NCBI GenBank assembly: GCA_020425885.1
Contig: JAGQRA010000975.1
Span: forward strand, 1-19,340
Direction of reading: 5' to 3'
DNA from: Planctomycetota bacterium
GTDB taxonomy: Bacteria > Planctomycetota > UBA1135 > UBA2386
Length of the DNA stretch: 19,340 nucleotides
The position numbers and the translations under genes are program-made. Shown here piece by piece: positions 5,662 to 14,200 of this stretch. Under the pieces are notes generated by a model. That model was not told the DNA's origin. It made no database searches and saw nothing but the letters and a program-made list of their open reading frames with translations. The stretch's first letter is position 1; every line of letters begins with the position of its first letter.

Positions 5662-6961
5662 AGCCCTTGCGCGCCGGCTCTTCGAGCAGGGCGGTGGCAG
5701 CCTCGTCGTCGAACTTCATCGCCGCCGCGTCCCACATGAGACGCCTGCCCTTGGCGGCGCGGAACGCCGCCGTGGCCAGCAGCACGTGCTCGGTCAGGGG
5801 CGCGCCGTAGGCGAACGAACAGCTCGGCTGCGTCCGATCCCGGCAGCAGTCGATCCACTCCTTGTAGTGCCCGGGCGAGGCGGCGATCGACTTCGCCGGC
5901 GCCGTCCACGCCGCGGCCCGTGCCGCCGGCCCGACCTCGTGCTTGTCGTAGTTGCTGATGAGCCAACCGTCGTCGCCGATGAAGAGCACGCCGTTGGTCC
6001 ACTTCTCGAGGCCGCGTTCGGCCAGGGCCGCCTGCGGCCGATCCGAACCGGCGTGCCAATGCAGCGACAGGGCCGGCTGCTGCCCGCGCGCGGCGAACTC
6101 GTAGCTGCAGCGCATCCCGCGTGGCGCGCACTCGGCATGCGGCTCGTCGCCATCGGCGACCAGCGCGACCGGGGCCGTGAGACCGAGCGCCCAGAACGCG
6201 AGATCGGTGTAGTGACACCCCATGTCCGCCGTCGTGCCGCCGCCGAACGCCCAGTAGCGCCGCCACGCCGCCGGATGGTAGCCCTCGCGGAACGGACGCG
6301 ACGCGACCGGACCGAGCCAGAGGTCGTAGTCCAGCCGTTCGGGGACCTCGATCTCGGGCGGCAGCTCCTTGGCCGACCAGTCGGTGCCGTTGACGAAGAC
6401 GTAGACCTCGCGCACGGCGCCGACCGCGCCGGCCGCGACCGCCTCGACGACACGGCGGAAGTTCTCGTTGGCGTGGATCTGGATCCCCATCTGGGTCACA
6501 CAGCCCTGCAACGCCGCGGTCGTCATCAGCCGCCGCGCCTGCGCCACGGTGTGAGTCAGCGGTTTCTCGCAGTAGACATCGAGCCGCTGTTTGAGCGCCA
6601 ACATCGCCGGCAGGTAGTGGCTGTGATCCGGCGTGCTGATCACGACGCCATCGAGTTCGGCGCAGGCTTCACGGTCGCAGAGGATCAGCCGATGGTCGGC
6701 GATGGTCCGCGCCGCGGGAAAGTCCTTGGCCGCAGCGGCCAGGTGCACGCTGTCGACATCGCACAGCACCCTGATGTCCTCGCCCTTGACCCCGTTGAGG
6801 TTGGCGCGGCCGCGGCCGCCGACGCCGATGACCAAGAGCCGCATCTTCTCGCCGGGCTTGCGCCGCGGACGGACCGCGGCAGACACTTCGCAGGCGGGCA
6901 GAGCGGAGATGCCGGCCATGGCGGCAGCGCCTCCGAGGAACGTTCGACGCGACGTGGTCAT
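5651..6961 (-). CDS. Tat-exported Gfo/Idh/MocA-family oxidoreductase
   Basis: This 436-residue NAD(P)-dependent oxidoreductase begins with a twin-arginine signal, TSRRTFLGG then a hydrophobic segment (3-23). The Rossmann fold starts at residue 40 with GVGGRG (46-51), followed by DVDS and STPDHSHY. The family active-site motif EKP is at 132-134 in YCEKPLTH. A GGGTTADMGCHY segment lies in the substrate domain. Tat-exported members are very numerous in Planctomycetota and act on sugars or sugar acids outside the cytoplasm with a tightly bound cofactor. Cys24 in LPAC could be a Tat lipoprotein site, although Pro at -2 is unusual. The start codon lies inside a 17-bp inverted repeat. It is divergent from the thioesterase gene by 83 bp. 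The exact sugar substrate cannot be deduced. Confidence 0.9.
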   Translation of the reverse strand: MTTSRRTFLGGAAAMAGISALPACEVSAAVRPRRKPGEKMRLLVIGVGGRGRANLNGVKGEDIRVLCDVDSVHLAAAAKDFPAARTIADHRLILCDREACAELDGVVISTPDHSHYLPAMLALKQRLDVYCEKPLTHTVAQARRLMTTAALQGCVTQMGIQIHANENFRRVVEAVAAGAVGAVREVYVFVNGTDWSAKELPPEIEVPERLDYDLWLGPVASRPFREGYHPAAWRRYWAFGGGTTADMGCHYTDLAFWALGLTAPVALVADGDEPHAECAPRGMRCSYEFAARGQQPALSLHWHAGSDRPQAALAERGLEKWTNGVLFIGDDGWLISNYDKHEVGPAARAAAWTAPAKSIAASPGHYKEWIDCCRDRTQPSCSFAYGAPLTEHVLLATAAFRAAKGRRLMWDAAAMKFDDEAATALLEEPARKGFTA

Positions 6962-6975
6962 GATGCGACATCATG
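6959..6975. promoter_or_regulatory. Inverted repeat CATGATG-CGA-CATCATG over the oxidoreductase start
   Basis: Two perfect 7-bp arms are separated by 3 bp. The left arm contains the start codon of the oxidoreductase gene (6961-6959). The size and symmetry fit a dimeric repressor site that would block both the minus-strand start and the 83-bp divergent region. No regulator gene is adjacent. Confidence 0.35.
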
Positions 6976-7044
6976 CCGGTCGGCCGTCGGGATGCGTCCG
7001 GAATTGCTCGCGCGATCGCGCGCCTTCTCGGATCATGTCCGGCA

Positions 7045-7506
7045 ATGGAAACGAGCTTGCAGCGGCGTTATGCGCCGGACAACGCGTGCTTCGGCTGCGG
7101 CCCGAGCAATCCTGCCGGCCTGCGCCTGGAGAGCTTCGTGCAGGGCGACGAGGTCGTCTGCAGCTGGCAGCCGCAGCAGATGCACGAGGCATTCCCGGGC
7201 GTCCTCAACGGCGGCATCATCGGCGCCCTGCTCGACTGCCATTGCAACTGGACGGCCGCCTGGCACCTGATGAAAGCCAGCGGCGCCGAAGCGCCGCCGT
7301 GCACGGTGACGGCGGAGTACTCGATCAAGCTGCGCCGGCCGACGCCCACCGCTGCGCCGGTCCTGCTGCGCGCCAAGGTGGCGGAGTCGAGCGGCGACCG
7401 CGCGGTCATCACCGGCACGCTCGAGGCCGGCGGCCGCATCTGCGCCACCTGCGAAGGCGTGTTCGTCGCCGTCAAGGAAGGTCATCCCGCGTTCCATCGC
7501 TGGTAG
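7045..7506 (+). CDS. Hotdog-fold thioesterase (PaaI-like)
   Basis: This 153-residue protein resembles single-domain hotdog acyl-CoA thioesterases that open with a Cys-x-x-Cys-Gly segment, here CFGCGPSNPAGL (15-26). The hotdog helix follows as LNGGIIGALLD (54-64), giving an Asn-Gly-Gly turn and Asp64 near the expected active site. The end, CATCEGVFVAVK, is the last beta strand of the fold. The likely reaction is hydrolysis of an acyl-CoA or acyl-carrier thioester in the cytoplasm. The start at 7045 puts the CFGC motif at the usual distance; an earlier in-frame ATG at 6973 would add a basic extension inside the divergent control region. The dehydratase gene begins 25 bp after the stop. A proofreading role for the distant polyketide synthase is conceivable, but nothing in the sequence shows it. 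Confidence 0.85.
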   Translation: METSLQRRYAPDNACFGCGPSNPAGLRLESFVQGDEVVCSWQPQQMHEAFPGVLNGGIIGALLDCHCNWTAAWHLMKASGAEAPPCTVTAEYSIKLRRPTPTAAPVLLRAKVAESSGDRAVITGTLEAGGRICATCEGVFVAVKEGHPAFHRW

Positions 7507-7519
7507 TCCCGGCGCCACG

Positions 7520-7525
7520 TATCAT
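7520..7525 (+). promoter_or_regulatory. Possible -10 element for leaderless expression of the dehydratase gene
   Basis: TATCAT sits at -12 to -7 relative to the GTG start at 7532, in the 25-bp gap after the thioesterase. It is the best match of the five such hexamers in the window, and no Shine-Dalgarno sequence is present. Confidence 0.4.
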
Positions 7526-7531
7526 CCCCGC

Positions 7532-8542
7532 GTGACCGAATCATCGCCCCCCGTCGCCGTCGAAGCGCCTTCGATCGAACGCATCCAGCGCGCCTGGCAG
7601 AACTTCGCCGGCGGCGTCCGCCAGACACCCGCCTGGCGGTGGCGCGGGCATCGCATCGACCGACTCGGCCCCGACGGCGCCGAGATCCAGCTCAAGCTCG
7701 AACTGCTGCAACACACCGGCACGTTCAAGCCGCGCGGCGTACTGACCGTGATGCGCGAGCTGTCGGCCGAGCAGCGCGGCAAGGGCGTCGTGGCCGTCAG
7801 CGCCGGCAACCACGGCATGGCGGTCGCCTACGGCGCGCGGACGTTCGACACCGTGGCCACGGTCGCGATGCCGAAGACCGCGAATCCGGCCCGGGTCGCG
7901 GCCTGCCGGGCGATGGGCGCCGAGGTCGTGTTGACCGACACCATCGCCGACGCCTTCGCCGCGGCCGAGCAGCTCGAACGCGACGGCCTCACGTTCGTGC
8001 ATCCCTTCGAAGGTCCGCTGACCGCGCTCGGCAATGCCACGCTCGGGCTCGAGTTCCTGCGCCAGGTCGGCAACCTCGACTTCGTGCTGGTGGCGATCGG
8101 CGGCGGCGGGCTCGCCGCCGGCGTCGCCGCGGCGGTCAAACAGCTGCAGCCGCGTTGCCGGGTGATCGGCGTCGAACCCGAAGGCGCCGACAGCATGCAT
8201 CGCAGCTTCGCGGCGAACGCGCCGCAGCAGATCGACCGGGTCACGACGATCGCCGACAGCCTCGGCTCGCCGCGGGCGATGCCGTACTCGTTCGGGCTGT
8301 GCCGGCGCTACGTCGACGAGGTGATGCTGGTGTCCGACGACGAGATCTGCCGCGCCATGGCGCTGCTGTTCGCCGACGCCAAGCTGGCCGTCGAGCCGGC
8401 CGGCGCCGCCACCACCGCGGCGCTGCTGCAATGCCGCGAGGAGCTCGCGGGCAAGAAGGTCGGCGTCATCGTCTGCGGCAGCAACGTCGACCCGGAGACC
8501 TTCGCCGGCTGCCTGCAGCGCGGCCGCGACGGCGTCATCTGA
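7532..8542 (+). CDS. PLP-dependent threonine/serine dehydratase-like enzyme
   Basis: This 336-residue enzyme belongs to fold type II PLP enzymes (threonine dehydratase, serine racemase and relatives). Lys66 in TGTFKPRG is the Schiff-base lysine. SAGNHG (90-95) is the substrate-carboxylate loop, GGGGL (190-194) binds the cofactor phosphate, and CGSN near residue 320 supplies the Ser for the pyridine nitrogen. The likely reaction is deamination of L-threonine or L-serine to a 2-oxo acid and ammonia. There is no C-terminal ACT domain, so it resembles the catabolic or racemase-like short forms rather than IlvA. The GTG start at 7532 is taken because it opens directly before the first conserved helix. 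Racemase or 3-hydroxyaspartate dehydratase activity is also possible. Confidence 0.88.
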   Translation: MTESSPPVAVEAPSIERIQRAWQNFAGGVRQTPAWRWRGHRIDRLGPDGAEIQLKLELLQHTGTFKPRGVLTVMRELSAEQRGKGVVAVSAGNHGMAVAYGARTFDTVATVAMPKTANPARVAACRAMGAEVVLTDTIADAFAAAEQLERDGLTFVHPFEGPLTALGNATLGLEFLRQVGNLDFVLVAIGGGGLAAGVAAAVKQLQPRCRVIGVEPEGADSMHRSFAANAPQQIDRVTTIADSLGSPRAMPYSFGLCRRYVDEVMLVSDDEICRAMALLFADAKLAVEPAGAATTAALLQCREELAGKKVGVIVCGSNVDPETFAGCLQRGRDGVI

Positions 8543-8546
8543 CGGC

Positions 8547-8579
8547 GCCGGCGGAAGAGCACCCGCTGCTCTCACCGGC
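8547..8579 (+). terminator. Two-tier hairpin after the dehydratase gene
   Basis: An inner stem AGAGCA/TGCTCT (8556-8561 with 8567-8572) closes the loop CCCGC. An outer GCCGG/CCGGC stem (8547-8551 with 8575-8579) flanks it. It begins 5 bp after the stop codon. There is no following T-run, so termination is only a suggestion. Confidence 0.35.
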
Positions 8580-8686
8580 ACTTCCAGCAGCATCCGGTCG
8601 ACCGGCCACACCGCCATGTCAGACAGCCGCATGCCACAATCTCGTTTTCTCTTGGGAGCAGCGGGTGCTTTCGGAGTTTGGAGAGC

Positions 8687-11248
8687 GTGAATACCCGAAC
8701 TCCTTGTCGTCCCGCCGTATTGCGAGCGCTCGTTGTCGCAGTCTGCCTGGCTGCTACCACGACCTCCGATCTGGCCGCACAGTTCTTCTCATATTCGGCG
8801 GTTGTCCTTCCCGCGGCGAACAACCCGATATCGAGTCTGATCAGCCCGTACAACACGGGGGCGGCGGTCGGCTACTTCGACGACGATGAGTATCTCGATT
8901 TTGCCGTCAATGCGCGCAACCAGAGCGAGACGTTCCTGTTCCTCAATCTGGGAGCTGCTGGCCCCGGCTTCGACGGGACCGCCGTGCCCGGTTTCGGTGG
9001 TAGCCGGATCTTCGCAGCGGATCTGAACGGGGACGGCTTCGACGATCTGCTGCAGATCACGGGTTCGACGATCAACTGGAAGCTCAACGACGGGACGGCA
9101 TCGTTCCCCGGAACGCTGGGCGCTTTGGCGTTGACGAACACCGTCAACGGCCTCGCCGGAATCGACGTCGATGGCGACGGCTTCGAGGAAGTGATGGTGG
9201 CACGTCGCGTCGGTGGGTCCGGCGGCTACTACTTCCACGAGCTCTACCGCTGGGCCCCGGGCGGCACCGGCGGGGAAGGTGTACTCACGCCGGTGTGGAA
9301 CAAGACGCCGGCGGACGGCACGGACCCTGACGGTCCATACCACGTGGCCGATCTCGACAACGACGGCATCCCCGACATCGTGTCGAACTGGAACGAGGTG
9401 CTGCTCAATGCCACGCCGCAGACGCCGGGAGCGACTCCGGCGTTCACCACGCCGACGACCACCGGCACCAACCGAAAGTCGGTGGCTGCCGGCGACCTCA
9501 ACGGTGATGGGCTCGTTGACCTGGCGTTCGCTTATGAGAACACCTTCTCGGTCGAAGACGTCCGCACCTACCTCAGGGACTTCACGTGTTCGAGCGGGAC
9601 GTTCAGCCTCGGCAGTCCGACCACCTGGTCCGCCGGCAACGCAACGGGTCAGGCCTACTGGGTCGATATGGGGGACCTCGACGGCGACGACTTCGCGGAC
9701 GTGGTAGTCGGCTACCATTTCGGCACTTTCAAGGTCTCCGTCCTGCGCTCGAACGGCTCGGGCGAGCTCGTGGACGCACAGGATCTCATCACCGGGAGCG
9801 GCAATCAGGCCGCCTTCGCCGGCGCGATCGCGGACTTCGACAACGACGGCGACAACGACGTTCTCGCGTTCAACAACAGCGACGTGATCCTCCACGTCAA
9901 CGAACTGACGTCCTCCGGCTTCGAGAAGATCACCGAGAAGCCGTTCGCGCCTCCGACCTTCCTCTGGGTCGACCAGCACTCCGGCAACGCGCTCGAGAAC
10001 GGCAGCTACGGCGCGCCCTTCAAGTCGCTCAAGGCCGCCCTGCTGGCGGCCACACCGGGCACCGCGATCATGGTGCAGCCGGGACGCTACAACGCCTGCC
10101 TCGATCCTGCCGAGCAGTCCGTGCAGCCGCGCACGCTGTCGAACGTGCAGCTGATCGGCGTTGCCGGCTTCGAGAAGACGTTCCTCTACGGCATGCGATT
10201 CGAGTGTGACAGCGGTGCGCGCATCTCCGGCTTCACGATGCAGGCTGAAGGCGCTGCCGGTGAAGCGCTGATCCAGGCGAGCGACGCCACCATCATCGGC
10301 AATCGGCTGCTGTCCGGGTCGCCGATGCGGGCCATCTACGTGCCGCCGACCACACAGACGACCTACATCGGCAGCAACATCATCCACGACTTCCGCGTCG
10401 GGGTGTTGGTCGAGGGAGTGAACCAGATCTTCCATCCCTCGGCCCAGATCCATCACAACACGATCGTCGAATGCACCACCGGCATCGAGTTCACGAAAGC
10501 CGCGGCGATCACGATCCGCAGCAACATCGTCGTCGACGGCTCCTACGGCATCCTCCACTCCTGCTACCAAGGCGTGAACACCTTGACCACCCTCGACGTC
10601 GACTACAACTGGTCGGCCAACAACTCCGGCGGCAGTGGGGACTACAAGACGCTCGTGGCTCTGGGGAGCGCATGTACGGAACCGTTCCTGTTGACGCCCG
10701 GACCGAACGCGCTAAACGGTGCGTTCGCACAGCAGAGCAACTTCGTGGACCCGGCGGGAATGGACTACCACCTGCTGGCCACCAGCGCCGCGATCGGAGC
10801 AGCTGACCCGAACCGCTTCGCCGGGCTTGGCATCGACGTCGATGGTGACCCACGGCAGGCCTTCGATCTCGTCGGCGGCTCCGCCGCTACGTCCCTTGCG
10901 CCGGACGTCGGAGCCGACGAGATGACCTCCTCGGAGTTGTCGAGCGTGGTGACGCTGGCCGGTTGGGATCTGACGACGGAGGCCGGTATTCCGGGCGCCC
11001 TGGAGATCAAGGTGCTGTCGTGGCAGCCTTCCATCTTCGCCGTCCCGCAGCTGAGCAGCGTCCTGCTCGTCGACCCGTACCTACAGTTCGCCACCTTCCC
11101 GCTGAACCTCAGCAGCCCCGCGACCAACACCATGCCCCGTCTCCCCTGGATTCCGGTGGGGGCCCGGATCTACGCGCAGTCGTTCGTGATCGACTCGGCC
11201 GCCAATCGCTTCACGTTGACCAACCCGGTCGCATTGGCGTTCTACTGA
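8687..11248 (+). CDS. Secreted FG-GAP repeat/right-handed beta-helix protein
   Basis: This protein of about 853 residues has a signal peptide (basic RPAVLR, hydrophobic LVVAVCLAATT, likely cut after DLAA). Residues about 55-405 hold FG-GAP/VCBS-type repeats with calcium-binding motifs such as DLNGDG (twice), DVDGDG, DLDNDG, DLDGDD and DFDNDG, predicting a beta-propeller. After a short link comes a right-handed beta-helix (about 425-755) opening with the PFKSLKAAL and VQPGRY signature of this class. The last 90 residues form a separate beta domain. Such proteins are exported or surface-attached and bind or cleave polysaccharides, or act in adhesion; no catalytic site is assignable. The start is uncertain: GTG 8687 or TTG 8678, both poor. 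The protein is rich in Asn, Asp, Thr and Ser. It is convergent with the polyketide synthase gene, 22 bp apart. Confidence 0.82.
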   Translation: MNTRTPCRPAVLRALVVAVCLAATTTSDLAAQFFSYSAVVLPAANNPISSLISPYNTGAAVGYFDDDEYLDFAVNARNQSETFLFLNLGAAGPGFDGTAVPGFGGSRIFAADLNGDGFDDLLQITGSTINWKLNDGTASFPGTLGALALTNTVNGLAGIDVDGDGFEEVMVARRVGGSGGYYFHELYRWAPGGTGGEGVLTPVWNKTPADGTDPDGPYHVADLDNDGIPDIVSNWNEVLLNATPQTPGATPAFTTPTTTGTNRKSVAAGDLNGDGLVDLAFAYENTFSVEDVRTYLRDFTCSSGTFSLGSPTTWSAGNATGQAYWVDMGDLDGDDFADVVVGYHFGTFKVSVLRSNGSGELVDAQDLITGSGNQAAFAGAIADFDNDGDNDVLAFNNSDVILHVNELTSSGFEKITEKPFAPPTFLWVDQHSGNALENGSYGAPFKSLKAALLAATPGTAIMVQPGRYNACLDPAEQSVQPRTLSNVQLIGVAGFEKTFLYGMRFECDSGARISGFTMQAEGAAGEALIQASDATIIGNRLLSGSPMRAIYVPPTTQTTYIGSNIIHDFRVGVLVEGVNQIFHPSAQIHHNTIVECTTGIEFTKAAAITIRSNIVVDGSYGILHSCYQGVNTLTTLDVDYNWSANNSGGSGDYKTLVALGSACTEPFLLTPGPNALNGAFAQQSNFVDPAGMDYHLLATSAAIGAADPNRFAGLGIDVDGDPRQAFDLVGGSAATSLAPDVGADEMTSSELSSVVTLAGWDLTTEAGIPGALEIKVLSWQPSIFAVPQLSSVLLVDPYLQFATFPLNLSSPATNTMPRLPWIPVGARIYAQSFVIDSAANRFTLTNPVALAFY

Positions 11249-11270
11249 CCCGTTCGAGGCGGCAGCGGCA

Positions 11271-14200
11271 CTAGCCGTTGTCGCTCGCAGCCAGCGCGGC
11301 GATCGCCTGATCCATCGCCGCCATGTACTCGCGGCAGAGGAACTGCACGTTCGGCTCGGTGCACATCGTGAAGTGATCGCCGGGGCACTTCACGGCGACG
11401 ATGCCGCCGGTGATGAACGGCTTCCAGCCGAGCTCGTCGTCGAAGACATAGCGGGTCATGCCGATCGACTCCGTCGAGCGGAAGATCCAGGCCCGGCCGG
11501 GATAGGGCTGCACCCGATGCCGGTTGAAGGCGCGCTCGAACGCGAACTGCACGTCCTCGCCGCGCAGCGCCTGCGGCATGACGCCGCCATGGTCGCGGGC
11601 CTGCTCGGTGCGCCGCGCCGAGGCACGGCGATCGAACTTCATGCGCAGGATGCGGAACGGATACATCGGGCCGCGCCGCAGCAGGCGCCCGAGGTGGATC
11701 ACCGCACGCTCAAGCTTGCTGCGCTGGCGCATCTGCGGGCACCAGGTGTCGATCATGCCGAGGAAGCCGATGCGTTCGCCGACGGCCAGCAGCTGCTGCG
11801 CCATCTCGTAGGCGACGAGGCCACCGCCGCTGTAGCCGCCGAGGAAGTACGGGCCGTGCGGCTGGACCTCGCGCAGCTCGGCGAGGTAGGACCGCGCCAT
11901 CTCGTCGATGCTGTCGTGCGGCTGCTGCTTGCCGTCGACGCCCCTCGCCTGCAGCCCGTAGACCGGTTGGTCGACGCCGAAGTAGTGCGACAGATCGCGG
12001 AAGCCGAGCACGTTGCCGCCAGCACCATGGACCAGGAACAGCTTCGGCCGCGTGCCCTCGACCTGGATCGGCACGACGTGCTGCCCCTTCTTGGCGGCGA
12101 CCGAACGCACCGGCTCGGTGCCGGGCTCGGGCAAGCCGAGCTCGGCGCGGACGACGACGGCCAGCTTGCGCACGGTGCCGGCGGTCAGCAGGTTGGCCAG
12201 CTCGAGGTCGAGGCCGAAGTCCTTGTGGATGCGCGCGAACAGCCGCACGGCGAGCAGCGAGTGACCACCGAGCTCGAAGAAGTCCTGATCGAGACCGGTG
12301 TCCTCGACGCCGAGCAGGTCGTGATAACTCGCGCACAGTTTGACCTCGACCTCGTCGCGCGGCCCGTCCCCTGCTGTCGCGGCAGCGTGATCGTCGGCCC
12401 CGGTCGACGCGGCCTTCGGCTTCTCCGGCGGCAGCATCAGCCAGCGCGCGACCCGCTGCACGTCCATCGACGAGACGACGACCTGCGTCGACTCGGTGGC
12501 GAGGGCGCGCTCGAGACCCTGCATGCCTTCGGGCCCGGTGATGCCGCGCGGCAGGATCGCCGCGATCCGCGGCGCCGGTCGGTCGATGACCTCGGCCGGC
12601 GCCCGGCGTTGCCTGGTGCCGCCCGATCCGACCACCGGCTTGTCACCGGCGCCGAACTCACCGCGAACGCCGATCAGCGATAACCCGCGCAGCTCGACGA
12701 TGGCGATGCCGTCGGGCGAACAGACGCTGACGTCGAGCGTCGCCAGCCGCGTGTTGGTGTCGAAGCTGCGCAGGACGACGCGGCTCATGACCCGCCGCGG
12801 CAGCCGACCGGAGACGACGACCTCATCGCAGCCAGCCGGCACGAACAACGCATCCGGGACCTGCTGCGACAACAGCCGGATGCCGCAGCCGAACGCCATG
12901 TCGAGCACGGCCGGGTGCAGCGCGTGGTCGTCGAGATCGGCCGTGAACTCGGGCGGCAGGGACAGTTCGCCGAGCACGACACCATCGCCGAGCGCCACCG
13001 CCTCGATGCACTGCCAGCGCGGGCCGAAATCGACGAGCGCGGCCTGCTCGACCGCGATCGCGGCCGGCTGCTGCGCGTCACGGCGCCAGGCCGCGAGGTC
13101 GACCAGGCCGTCGTAGCCGCCGCCCGCCTTGGCCCTGGCCCGCGCATGCGTAGTTCGCGAATACAGGTCGGCATCGCCCGGCGCCGCGCTCTGCACGCGC
13201 ACGGTGAAGCCGTGCGGCGCCTTGCGCACGACGACCTGGACATCGCGCGCGTTGCCCTTCGAGAACGCGAGCGGCGACAGGAACTCGACGTTGTCGAGCG
13301 TGACCGCGACGCAGCCGGCGACGGCGCGCAACGCCGTGACCATGAGCTCGAGATGACCGGTCCCGGGCATCACGCAATCACCGCCGCGGATGCGGTGCTC
13401 GGCCAGCTGCCAATCCGTGACCGGCGTCCATTCGCGCACGAACTCGATCTCCGGCGCGCGCTCGCGGCGTTCGCCGAGCCAGCGCGGCGCCGGCGCGCAG
13501 CTCGCGTCGGATGTTGCGGCCAGCATGCCGACGTCCTGCCAGACACCCCAGTCGACCGATAGCGATCGCCCGGGCCGCAGCTGGGCGCGCCAGCCCGCGA
13601 ACGCATCGAGCGCGGCGTTGGCCGCGGCGTAGTCGCATTGGCCGGGGATCGCCGCCAGGCCGCTGGTCGAGCCGAAGACGACGAACAGATCGAGCGCGCG
13701 ATCCGCGGTGAGCTCGTCGAGGACGAGCGCGCCGCCGATCTTGCCCGCCAGCATGCGCTCGCAGCGCTCGGCGGTGCGCATCTGGATCAGGCCGTCGTCG
13801 AGGACACCGGCCGCGTGCACGATGCCGTGCAGGCCACCGAACCGGGCATCGACGGCCTGCAGCACGCGCCGCATCGCCGCCTTGTCGGCGACATCCGCGG
13901 CCAGGACCTCGACCTCGGCGCCGCGTTGTTCGAGGGCCCGGATCTGCTGGATCAACCGCGCCGTGCGATCGCCGCGCCGCAGCTCGAGCCAGCGATCCCA
14001 GAGCTCGCGCGGCGGCAGGCCACGGCGGGACACCAGCGCGAGCCTGGCCCGAACCTGCGTCGCCAGGTGATCGGCAAGCACCAGACCGATGCCGCCGAGC
14101 CCGCCGGTGACGAGGTAGACGCCGTTCTGCCGCCACGGCGACGGCGGCGGCGAAGACGGCTCCTCTTCGGCCTCGCCGGCGACGATCTCCTGCACGTGCC

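Noticed and set aside
7009..7022. 14-bp palindrome with a GCGATCGC core in front of the thioesterase gene
   Set aside because: It is built from alternating CG and GATC, common in GC-rich DNA, and resembles the cyanobacterial HIP1 octamer only by chance; no second evidence of function.
6973..7044. Upstream in-frame ATG (6973) as the thioesterase start
   Set aside because: The 24 extra residues are basic and unlike the family, and the ATG lies in the divergent palindrome region; the CFGC motif fits a start at 7045.
11249..11270. Terminator between the convergent beta-helix and PKS genes
   Set aside because: The 22 bp contain no inverted repeat or T-run.
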